Position numbers and translations under genes: made by a program. Below the pieces are notes generated by a model that saw nothing but the letters and a program-made list of their open reading frames with translations, had not been told where the DNA came from and did no database searches. A DNA stretch of 5,297 nt from Eubacteriales bacterium (GTDB lineage Bacteria; Bacillota; Clostridia; JANYKE01). The stretch covers positions 1 through 5,297 of the forward strand of contig JANYKE010000101.1 of NCBI GenBank assembly GCA_025361685.1, given 5' to 3'. This document shows, in pieces, positions 1-5,297 of the stretch (position 1 is the first letter of the stretch; each line of letters begins with the position of its first letter).

Positions 1-1305
1 GAAGCGGCGGCAACCGTTGCGTCAATGATTAAAGTTGCTGACGAACTCAAAAGATTGAAGCCGGATGCGGTTGTTATTATTTCACCGCATGCACCAATGT
101 TTAGGGATTATGTTTTTATGTATGATAAGCCTATTTTAGAAGGCAGCCTTAAACAGTTTGGATTTGACGAAACACTTTCCTTTGAACAAGATACTGAACT
201 GCGAATTGAAATAGAACAAAACATGAAATCCGTCGGAATAAATGGTGGTGCGCTGGATTCCAAGACGATGCAGCTAAATGGAATTGAAGATTCACTTGAC
301 CATGGCAGTTTGGTGCCACTATATTATTTGAACGAAAATTATAAGACATTCAAATTGGTTTCAATGTCATGTTCTGCTTTTGATTTGCATACATTATATA
401 AGGTAGGACAGTCGATAAAACAAGCCGTCGCAACAACCGGCAAACGCATTGCAATTGTTGCGAGCGGGGATATGTCACACAAGGTAAATGCCGAAAGCCC
501 ATATGGGGCTGCATTTGAGGGCAAGGAGTTTGATAAACTTTTTGTGAAACTGCTTAAAGATGGGGACTTGAAACATTTGTTATCCATTGATCCGGCGCTT
601 CGAAGCGTGGCTGCTGAGTGTGGTTATAACTCAATCGTAATTCTGTGCGGTGCATTCGACGAATACAAACCTGACATTACTGTTCTTTCCTACGAAGCAC
701 CATTTGGAATTGGCTACTGTGTTGCAACATTTTATCCAACTGATACACCTGCAGATAACCCACTTGCTTTCATGAATAGAGAAAATGAAAGTTTACATGT
801 GGTAATTGCGCGTACAATGCTTGAAAATTTTGTGAGAAATCATAAAAAATCTATGCTGTCCGATTTTTTGGAAACGGATGTGGGTAACGAAATTTTTACT
901 CATGCAGCAGGGGTTTTTGTTTCACTTAAAAAATTTGGTGAGCTGCGCGGTTGTATCGGAACAACATCGCCAACAACGCTGAGCATAGCTGAAGAAATTA
1001 TGCAAAATGCCATTAGTGCCGGTACTCGTGATCCCCGATTTGATCCTGTTGAAGTTGACGAATTAGAATATTTAACTTATAGTGTTGATGTCCTCGGAAA
1101 GGCTGAGCCTGCAAAAAAAGAGGAACTCGACGAGAAGAAATTTGGGGTAATTGTTGAGAAGGGATATCGCAGGGGATTGCTGCTGCCGGATCTCGAGGGA
1201 GTTGACAGTGTTGAGCAACAACTTGAAATCGCTTGTAGCAAGGCAGGAATCAGCCCGGATGAAGATTATGACATTTATAAATTTTCCGTCACAAGGTTTA
1301 AATAA
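1..1305 (+). CDS. AmmeMemoRadiSam system fusion protein: MEMO (system B) domain + AMMECR1 (system A) domain, 5'-partial
   Basis: Two-domain cytosolic protein of the AmmeMemoRadiSam system; its biochemical role is not established. The frame is open from base 1. The Met at 25 lies inside the MEMO domain, so the true start and roughly 30 residues (including the usual N-terminal HPP segment) are outside the window. Numbering from that Met, residues 1-240 are MEMO-like (PF01875): H22 in ISPH, H93 in DHGSLVPL, D149 and H152 in SGDMSH, and C199 in AECG match the metal-pocket His49, His81, Asp189, His192 and Cys244 of human MEMO1. Residues about 253-426 are AMMECR1-like (PF01871), with LRGCIG at 307-312, RDPRF at 335-339 and GLLLP near 384. 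A and B are separate genes in many genomes but fused here. The radical SAM partner follows 55 bases downstream. Family assignment is firm; function is inferred only from association. Confidence 0.93.
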   Translation, partial: EAAATVASMIKVADELKRLKPDAVVIISPHAPMFRDYVFMYDKPILEGSLKQFGFDETLSFEQDTELRIEIEQNMKSVGINGGALDSKTMQLNGIEDSLDHGSLVPLYYLNENYKTFKLVSMSCSAFDLHTLYKVGQSIKQAVATTGKRIAIVASGDMSHKVNAESPYGAAFEGKEFDKLFVKLLKDGDLKHLLSIDPALRSVAAECGYNSIVILCGAFDEYKPDITVLSYEAPFGIGYCVATFYPTDTPADNPLAFMNRENESLHVVIARTMLENFVRNHKKSMLSDFLETDVGNEIFTHAAGVFVSLKKFGELRGCIGTTSPTTLSIAEEIMQNAISAGTRDPRFDPVEVDELEYLTYSVDVLGKAEPAKKEELDEKKFGVIVEKGYRRGLLLPDLEGVDSVEQQLEIACSKAGISPDEDYDIYKFSVTRFK

Positions 1306-1315
1306 ATAAAAAATA

Positions 1316-1324
1316 TGCTATAAT
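1316..1324 (+). promoter_or_regulatory. Extended -10 promoter before the radical SAM gene
   Basis: TG-C-TATAAT is a perfect extended -10 element in the gap after the fusion gene's stop codon. No good -35 is seen 16-18 bases upstream, which lies in the end of the coding region, but extended -10 promoters can work without one. Transcription would start near 1331 and leave a leader of about 30 bases before the ATG at 1361. It could transcribe the radical SAM and phosphoesterase genes independently of the fusion gene. This is a sequence match only. Confidence 0.5.
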
Positions 1325-1360
1325 AAACCGTAAGAAATTTTTATAAGGTTTGGTGAGTGA

Positions 1361-2215
1361 ATGAACAGGGCAATGTTTTTTGAAAAACTGGAATCAAATG
1401 CCGTTAAGTGCAATCTCTGTCCACATACTTGTGTTTTACAGGATGGACAGACAGGTATCTGTTTTGCTCGCAAAAATATTAACGGAAACATGTATCCGAT
1501 TAGTTACGGAAAAATAACAGCATGTGCACTTGATCCAATTGAAAAGAAACCACTTAATCGTTTTTTCTCCAGCAGCAATATTCTATCTATTGGCAGCTTC
1601 GGATGCAATTTGAAATGTTCATTTTGTCAGAACTGGAACATTTCCCAAGAAGAAGCCAAAAGCGAAGAGTCAACTCCTGAGCAAATTGTTGAGATAGCAT
1701 TAGGAGCCATGAGTGATAAAAATATTGGAATTGCATATACATATAATGAGCCCTTGATTGGGTATGAATTTGTTTATGACTGTGCTGTTTTGGCACATGA
1801 GAATGGATTGAAGAATGTTTTGGTTACTAATGGATATATTAATGCGGAACCAATGAAAAAACTATTGCCATATATTGATGCAATGAATATTGATTTAAAA
1901 TCATTCAGTAATGCGTTTTACCACGAAATGTGTAAAGGCGAAATTAGACCTGTTATGGAGATAATTAAGTTGTGCGCAAAAGCCTGTCATGTTGAAGTGA
2001 CGACGCTCCTTATTCCCGGCAAGAATGATGCAAACCAAGAAATCGAAGAACTATCGCGTTGGCTTGCATCTTTATCTCCAATTATACCACTGCATCTGAA
2101 CCGTTACCATCCGGATTTCAAGATGACCGAACTGCAGGCAATAAGCAGAGAAAGGCAAAATGAGCTTGCTGAAATTGCCGGAAAACATCTGAAATACGTC
2201 TTCTGCGGAAATTGA
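1361..2215 (+). CDS. amrS: AmmeMemoRadiSam system radical SAM enzyme (short form)
   Basis: A radical S-adenosylmethionine enzyme that binds a [4Fe-4S] cluster, related to pyruvate-formate-lyase-activating enzymes; the substrate is unknown. The cluster motif CxxxCxxC is C82-C86-C89 (GCNLKCSFCQNW). An N-terminal cysteine group typical of this subfamily is present: C17 and C20 (CNLC), C24 (PHTC) and C34 (GIC). Other subfamily marks are YTYNEP (126-131), VTNGYI (155-160), NIDLKSF (176-182) and HLNRYHP (245-251). The ATG at 1361 is preceded in frame by a TGA at 1358, with a weak GGTGAG ribosome site at 1352-1357. At 284 residues it ends at KYVFCGN, where longer relatives continue into a Cys-rich tail. 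No such tail is readable downstream in another frame, so the short form seems native. It sits directly after its usual partner, the MEMO-AMMECR1 fusion. The symbol follows common use for this family. Confidence 0.93.
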   Translation: MNRAMFFEKLESNAVKCNLCPHTCVLQDGQTGICFARKNINGNMYPISYGKITACALDPIEKKPLNRFFSSSNILSIGSFGCNLKCSFCQNWNISQEEAKSEESTPEQIVEIALGAMSDKNIGIAYTYNEPLIGYEFVYDCAVLAHENGLKNVLVTNGYINAEPMKKLLPYIDAMNIDLKSFSNAFYHEMCKGEIRPVMEIIKLCAKACHVEVTTLLIPGKNDANQEIEELSRWLASLSPIIPLHLNRYHPDFKMTELQAISRERQNELAEIAGKHLKYVFCGN

Positions 2216-2229
2216 GATTGAGGTAATAT

Positions 2230-3099
2230 GTGAAAAAGTTTCTTACCAAGAAAAATATAATCAAAACAATTATTATTATCCTGGTTGTTGTTTTTGTCTT
2301 GATATTTCTGAACTGGCAAAACAACGATTTGGTGACTTCAGAAATAACCTATACCAACAGCAAACTTCCAAGCAGTTTTAATGGCTATACCATTGTTCAG
2401 ATTTCTGATTTGCACAATAAGGTTTTTGACAACGATCAGTCTCAACTTCTCGACATGATTGAGAAAGCTAAACCTGATATCATTGTTGTTACCGGTGATA
2501 TTATTGATGAAAACAGAACAGACATAAGTGTTGCTGTGAGATTGTCCGACAGAATGCTGAAGATTGCTCCGGTTTATTATGTTTCGGGTAACCAGGAATA
2601 TGCCTCAGGGAAATATGATGAATTGAAAGGAGACCTGCAAAGTCTTGGAGTAAAAGTTCTTGACAATGAAACAGTTAAGCTAAGTAAGAATAATGAAGTG
2701 ATAAACCTTGTGGGTATACAGGATTACATATTTTTCTATCAAGGTCTTGGATTGGACGATGATAACAGAAAAGATTTTAAAGGCAAAATTAATAATCTTA
2801 TAAATGGTGTTGATGGTTTTAAAATATTACTATCACATCGCCCGGAATTTTTTGATGAATATGCAGCATGCAATTTAGATTTAGTGTTTGCAGGTCATGC
2901 ACATGGAGGACAGATTAGACTACCATTAGTTGGTGCTTTGTTTGCACCGGGGCAAGGAGCTTTTCCAAAATACACAGAAGGCAGTTATACAATTAATCAG
3001 ACCACAATGATAGTCAGCGCAGGGTTGGGAAACAGCAAATTTCCGTTCAGACTTTTTGACCCACCCGAAGTCGTCATCACCAAATTAAAAACAAACTAA
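2230..3099 (+). CDS. Membrane-anchored calcineurin-like metallophosphoesterase (YkuE-like) with GNQE in place of GNHE
   Basis: A predicted dinuclear-metal phosphohydrolase anchored in the membrane with its catalytic domain probably outside; the substrate is unknown. GTG is the start: the overlapping ATG at 2228 is followed at once by TGA, and TGAGGT (2219-2224) is well placed for the GTG. Residues 10-28 form one hydrophobic helix after a Lys-rich N-terminus (signal anchor). The PF00149 motifs follow in order: SDLH (D60, H62), GDIID (D90, D93), GNQE (N121, Q122), LSHRPE (H203) and GHAHGGQ (H223, H225). All expected metal ligands are visible. The His usual after Asn in GNH(D/E), which acts in catalysis, is Gln122 (CAG at 2593-2595). 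The length of 289 residues is normal. It starts 14 bases after the radical SAM stop codon, so the two are probably co-transcribed. The family call is strong; activity is uncertain because of Q122. Confidence 0.9.
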   Translation: MKKFLTKKNIIKTIIIILVVVFVLIFLNWQNNDLVTSEITYTNSKLPSSFNGYTIVQISDLHNKVFDNDQSQLLDMIEKAKPDIIVVTGDIIDENRTDISVAVRLSDRMLKIAPVYYVSGNQEYASGKYDELKGDLQSLGVKVLDNETVKLSKNNEVINLVGIQDYIFFYQGLGLDDDNRKDFKGKINNLINGVDGFKILLSHRPEFFDEYAACNLDLVFAGHAHGGQIRLPLVGALFAPGQGAFPKYTEGSYTINQTTMIVSAGLGNSKFPFRLFDPPEVVITKLKTN

Positions 3100-3105
3100 T
3101 TCTTG

Positions 3106-4020
3106 TTAAATAAAAAGTCCTTCGACGGTTAGGTAGCGCTCACCGCTGTCGGCAAATACTCCAACGATGTTTTTTCCTTTGTGCTCTGGTTTGTCGGCGA
3201 GTTCTTTCATGATGTGTGCATTGGCTCCTGATGAAACGCCGATAAGGATTCCTTCCTTGGCGGCAATGAACCTACACATTTCATATGCATCACCTTCCTT
3301 GATTAGTAGTATCTCATCATAGATAGATTGATCAAGCGTTTTGGGAATAAAACCCGGCGCAATTCCTGTGATATGATGGGCTTTGAATTTGCCTTGCGAA
3401 ATGAATGGCGCATCAAAAGGTTCAAAACCAACAATCAAAACATTAGGGTTTTTTTCCTTTATATATTTGCCCACGCCGCTGATTGTTCCGCCGGTGCCAA
3501 GACCTGCGACAAAAATGTCAATCTGACCTTCCAAAGCTTCGAAAATTTCAGGGCCTGTAGTTTTGTAATGAGCGCTCGGATTATCCATATTGATATGTTG
3601 CCCGACATAAAAATATTCAGGATGTTCAGCGCAAATTTTAAGAAGTTTTTTCTTAGCCCCGGCTGTTCCTTCGACTGCGGGTGTAAGAACAAGTTCGGCA
3701 CCAAAAGCACGCATAATCTTCATGCGCTCAGTACTTTGAATCTCAGACATGGTGAGAATTATTTTATAGCCCTTGACCGTGGCGATTGAAGCGAGTGCCA
3801 TACCGGTATTGCCGCTGGTTGCCTCAATTAAAGTATCTCCCGGTTTTATTAGACCCTTGCTCTCAGCCTGACTAATAATATTGAACGCCGGTCGATCCTT
3901 GATACTTGACGGATTCATAAACTCACACTTCGCAAATACATTTGCATTTTGTGACAGACTGCTCAATCTAAGAAGCGGAGTTTTTCCAATCATTTCTGTA
4001 ACAGAGTTAACATATTTCAT
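3106..4020 (-). CDS. cysK: Cysteine synthase / O-acetylserine sulfhydrylase family (PLP-dependent, fold type II)
   Basis: Expected to make L-cysteine from O-acetylserine and sulfide in the cytosol. It is a complete 304-residue protein of normal family length (PF00291). Visible motifs are the PLP Schiff-base lysine K41 in SSIKDR, the substrate loop TSGNTG (68-73), the phosphate-binding GTGGT (175-179), the SSGA segment around S263-S264 near the PLP ring nitrogen, and the C-terminal DSGERYLT (291-298). NPSAHYKTTGPE (148-159) mixes CysK-like and CysM-like character. MSEIQSTER (91-99) departs from the usual MPE(T)MSxER of CysK, so exact substrate preference is open. No extra CBS regulatory domain is present. 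Start: ATG at 4020-4018, with AAGGGA at 4037-4032 upstream and an 11-base spacing; an ATG at 4030 is out of frame. It is a single-gene unit, convergent with the phosphoesterase. Confidence 0.92.
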   Translation of the reverse strand: MKYVNSVTEMIGKTPLLRLSSLSQNANVFAKCEFMNPSSIKDRPAFNIISQAESKGLIKPGDTLIEATSGNTGMALASIATVKGYKIILTMSEIQSTERMKIMRAFGAELVLTPAVEGTAGAKKKLLKICAEHPEYFYVGQHINMDNPSAHYKTTGPEIFEALEGQIDIFVAGLGTGGTISGVGKYIKEKNPNVLIVGFEPFDAPFISQGKFKAHHITGIAPGFIPKTLDQSIYDEILLIKEGDAYEMCRFIAAKEGILIGVSSGANAHIMKELADKPEHKGKNIVGVFADSGERYLTVEGLFI

Positions 4021-4064
4021 AATAAATCATTTCCCTTCAACTTATACAATTCTTCAATAAAAAA

Positions 4065-4073
4065 ATTATATCA
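4065..4073 (-). promoter_or_regulatory. Extended -10 promoter of the cysteine synthase gene
   Basis: On the minus strand this reads TG-A-TATAAT, a perfect extended -10. No convincing -35 hexamer lies 16-18 bases upstream (about 4087-4094). Transcription would start near 4058, giving a leader of roughly 38 bases that contains the AAGGGA ribosome site. The leader is short and shows no T-box or riboswitch-like fold, so nothing here indicates cysteine-responsive control. Confidence 0.55.
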
Positions 4074-4122
4074 CAAAATCAGATTATTATTACATAGCAG
4101 ATAAAAATTTTATTTTGCTTAA

Positions 4123-4425
4123 TTATATGCTAAAATACAACTATATGAGTTCATGCGAGATAACATACCGGGGTTTGAAAATAGTGTCATGCTTATGTCA
4201 GGCACACAAATTGGAGTCAGGGAAAGCAGAAGAATTATTGGAGAATATGTTTTAACGACTGAGGACATATTGTCTGCAAAAAAGTTTGAGGATTCAATTG
4301 CAAGGGGAACATATCCGCTTGACATACATAGTCCCGATGGAAAAGGATCTTATCTCAAAGATATTCCGTATGGTGACTACTGCACAATTCCATATGGACA
4401 CCCATCACGCATTCTATTGATGTGA
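4123..4425 (+). pseudogene. Remnant of an FAD-dependent oxidoreductase (PF12831 type), internal fragment
   Basis: About 100 codons resemble a middle section of the FAD-dependent oxidoreductases of the FAD_oxidored family (PF12831), which are normally over 400 residues. Recognisable blocks are IPGFEN, QIGVRESRRIIGEYVLT, a DILSxxKFxDxIARGxYPxDIHxPDGKG stretch, and IPYG before the match stops. The family-like reading extends upstream of the Met at 4153 (LYEF just before it) back to a TAA at 4120. The N-terminal dinucleotide-binding GxGxxG domain and the C-terminal section with the LLVAGR-type motif are both absent. After IPYG the frame drifts and ends at TGA 4423-4425. No ribosome site precedes the Met. 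It points tail-to-tail at the sulfatase remnant 30 bases away. I recognise the family from memory of its motifs; a protein search would settle it. Confidence 0.72.
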
Positions 4426-4455
4426 TTAATGCAAGTTTTTCTTCATTATTTTATC

Positions 4456-4835
4456 TTAAGAACGTTTGTCGGGAGTGTGGGTGACAGCATCCCCGGTTTC
4501 CATGAAAAAGCGGAGAAGTCTTTCTTTCATACTCGCTAAGACAGCTTTCATATTTGGTTCGTTAACTAGATTGTTGAGTTCGCGAGGGTCAGAGCGCAAA
4601 TCATATAGAACATTGTTCTGTGACCGCGAACATGCGGATACCAGCCACTCATAAAACTGCAACGACTAGGAGTACATACAGGATTTTAACAGAAAGCATT
4701 ACGAAAAGACACACCATCCTCTTGGCAGATTTTGTCCAGATTAGGCGTAACAGATGCAGGGTTTCCCATGTGTGCCAGAGCATCGGTTCTGAATTGATCA
4801 GGATTGAAAATTACAATATGCGGGCGCTTGGTCAT
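4456..4835 (-). pseudogene. Sulfatase (PF00884) pseudogene: nonsense mutation plus large out-of-frame internal deletion
   Basis: Read on the minus strand from ATG 4835-4833, the first 75 codons are a clear sulfatase N-terminus. NPDQFRTDAL holds a metal-site Asp at D13. VTPNLD follows at 29-34, and the formylglycine motif C54-T-P-S-R58 sits in NPVCTPSRCSF. SGWYPHVRGHRTM ends the match near 4611. Codon 50 is TAA (4688-4686), probably a former CAA Gln, four codons before the catalytic Cys. In a different frame, from about 4620 to the TAA at 4458-4456, lies a sulfatase C-terminus: VLYDLRSDPRELNNL, then ERLLRFFMETGD. Some 300-400 residues between the two parts are missing, since intact relatives run to about 450-500 residues; the deletion junction is about 4609-4622. 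The gene's promoter and Shine-Dalgarno remain intact, suggesting recent decay. No active sulfatase can be made. Confidence 0.88.
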
Positions 4836-4844
4836 AATTTATTT

Positions 4845-4849
4845 CCTCC
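4845..4849 (-). promoter_or_regulatory. Shine-Dalgarno site of the sulfatase pseudogene
   Basis: GGAGG on the minus strand, 9 bases before the ATG at 4835. It fixes the original sulfatase start and shows that translation initiation signals survive although the gene is dead. Confidence 0.75.
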
Positions 4850-4867
4850 ATACAATATATTAATTTT

Positions 4868-4896
4868 AGTATAATCTTTTCTGTTTGCTCTGTCTA
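4868..4896 (-). promoter_or_regulatory. Sigma-A-type promoter of the sulfatase pseudogene
   Basis: The minus strand reads TAGACA (4896-4891), a 17-base spacer, then TATACT (4873-4868). This is one mismatch from consensus in each hexamer. It lies about 20 bases upstream of the GGAGG site. It is divergent from the promoter at 4913-4941, with only 16 bases between the two -35 elements. Confidence 0.65.
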
Positions 4897-4912
4897 TCCA
4901 CATCTATATATT

Positions 4913-4941
4913 TTGACAGCAATAAACTTTTCGCGTATAAT
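4913..4941 (+). promoter_or_regulatory. Perfect-consensus sigma-A promoter of the YdcF-family gene
   Basis: TTGACA (4913-4918), a 17-base spacer, then TATAAT (4936-4941): an exact match to the housekeeping consensus. Transcription should start near 4948, giving a leader of about 36 bases before the ATG at 4984. The downstream gene is therefore probably strongly or constitutively transcribed unless a regulator acts in the shared divergent region. Confidence 0.85.
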
Positions 4942-4955
4942 CAGAAACAAAATGG

Positions 4956-4973
4956 TGCAAAAAAATTTTTGCA
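4956..4973. repeat. Short palindrome in the leader of the YdcF-family gene
   Basis: Arms TGCAAAAA and TTTTTGCA flank two A bases; as RNA, seven pairs with a four-base loop are possible. The right arm ends at the first base of the AGGGAG ribosome site. It could be a weak translational hairpin or a small operator, or chance in AT-rich DNA. Confidence 0.35.
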
Positions 4974-4983
4974 GGGAGAGAAT

Positions 4984-5297
4984 ATGAAAATTGTATTGAA
5001 GATTATTTTGATTGTTTCGGGAGTACTGCTAATTGCTAATTCGCTTTATCTGACAGCTATCACAAATTTTAATTCCGGTATTGTAATTCCGCTAGGAGTC
5101 GGTTTATTATTTGTGTTGTACGGAATATTTTTTAACAAAGTAAATGCTGTCACAAGAACGGGTGTGCCAAGAATTATTAAATATGCGGTGTTTGCAGGAT
5201 TTATTTTTATTTTTGGCCTCATGATTTTCTTAGCAGCTTTTGGCAATATGAATAATGTGACATATAAAGAAGATGCGATTGTTGTTTTGGGTGCAGG
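4984..5297 (+). CDS. YdcF/SanA/ElyC-family (DUF218) membrane protein, 3'-partial
   Basis: The frame is open from ATG 4984 to the window end (104 complete codons, no stop). The AGGGAG site at 4973-4978 is well spaced for this ATG. The visible part has three hydrophobic segments, at about residues 4-26, 32-50 and 64-86, followed by YKEDAIVVLGAG at the cut. A short strand of the form (D)xIVVLGAG opens the DUF218 domain (PF02698) of YdcF-like proteins, and N-terminal membrane helices before that domain are common in Firmicute members. E. coli relatives SanA and ElyC affect envelope integrity; the molecular activity is not established, and the cut leaves most of the domain unseen. It is transcribed from a perfect-consensus promoter, divergently from the sulfatase remnant. 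The membrane topology is solid; the family call rests on one motif plus layout. Confidence 0.75.
   Translation, partial: MKIVLKIILIVSGVLLIANSLYLTAITNFNSGIVIPLGVGLLFVLYGIFFNKVNAVTRTGVPRIIKYAVFAGFIFIFGLMIFLAAFGNMNNVTYKEDAIVVLGA

Noticed and set aside
3090..3107. AACAA/TTGTT inverted repeat considered as a bidirectional terminator
   Set aside because: Five A/T-dominated pairs with an 8-base loop are too weak, and the T-run is present on only one side.
3328..3789. 153-codon + strand ORF
   Set aside because: Entirely antisense to the intact cysteine synthase gene; the protein shows no recognisable motif and no ribosome site supports it.
4021..4122. Possible T-box, S-box or other riboswitch upstream of the cysteine synthase gene
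   Set aside because: The predicted leader is only about 38 bases and AT-rich, with no conserved stem, anti-terminator or T-box motif.
4128..4136. TG-C-TAAAAT resembling an extended -10 promoter on the + strand
   Set aside because: It lies inside the still-readable part of the FAD oxidoreductase remnant, has no -35 partner and leads to no intact gene; probably chance in AT-rich sequence.
4145..4255. A 36-codon + strand reading frame starting at ATG 4145
   Set aside because: It overlaps the FAD oxidoreductase remnant in another frame, has no ribosome site and gives no recognisable protein.
4466..4654. 62-codon + strand ORF
   Set aside because: Antisense shadow of the sulfatase C-terminal segment; composition is Arg/Ser-rich with no family resemblance.
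4620..4874. 84-codon + strand ORF in the gap region
   Set aside because: It is antisense to the N-terminal half of the sulfatase remnant, whose CTPSR motif and Shine-Dalgarno explain this stretch on the other strand.
5046..5246. 66-codon - strand ORF at the right edge
   Set aside because: Antisense to the YdcF-family membrane gene, which has a perfect promoter, a good ribosome site and clear membrane helices.

Overview
The window looks like chromosomal DNA from an AT-rich, low-GC Gram-positive bacterium, most likely an anaerobic Clostridia-type Firmicute. This is inferred from the A/T-rich codon use, strong purine-rich ribosome binding sites, near-consensus sigma-A-type promoters, and gene content (an AmmeMemoRadiSam locus, a YkuE-like phosphoesterase, and remnants of a gut-Clostridia-style sulfatase). 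The species cannot be named from this.

Left part (1-3099, + strand). A fused MEMO-AMMECR1 protein, cut off at its 5' end by the window edge, is followed by the AmmeMemoRadiSam radical SAM enzyme. Fourteen bases further on lies a membrane-anchored calcineurin-type metallophosphoesterase. The first two genes form the conserved but functionally unsolved AmmeMemoRadiSam system, whose A and B parts have human homologues (AMMECR1, MEMO1). An extended -10 promoter in the gap before the radical SAM gene may let the last two genes be transcribed separately. The phosphoesterase has Gln where its family's GNH(D/E) motif normally has the catalytic His.

Middle (3106-4020, - strand). An intact PLP-dependent cysteine synthase is convergent with the phosphoesterase. 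Only 6 bases separate the two stop codons, and there is no convincing terminator between them. It has its own extended -10 promoter at 4065-4073.

Right part (4021-4983). This stretch holds no intact gene, but it is not empty. It contains two tail-to-tail gene remnants. One is a + strand internal fragment of a PF12831-type FAD-dependent oxidoreductase (about 4123-4425). The other is a - strand sulfatase (4456-4835) that keeps its promoter, Shine-Dalgarno, start codon, first ~75 codons and last ~50 codons. It has lost its middle through an out-of-frame deletion, and it has a stop codon four codons before the catalytic Cys of its CTPSR motif. The two probably derive from one degraded oxidoreductase/sulfatase locus.

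Right edge (4913-5297, + strand). A perfect-consensus promoter (TTGACA, 17 bases, TATAAT), divergent from the sulfatase promoter, drives a membrane protein of the YdcF/SanA/ElyC (DUF218) family that runs off the window.

No RNA genes, CRISPR arrays, insertion sequences or riboswitches were recognised.
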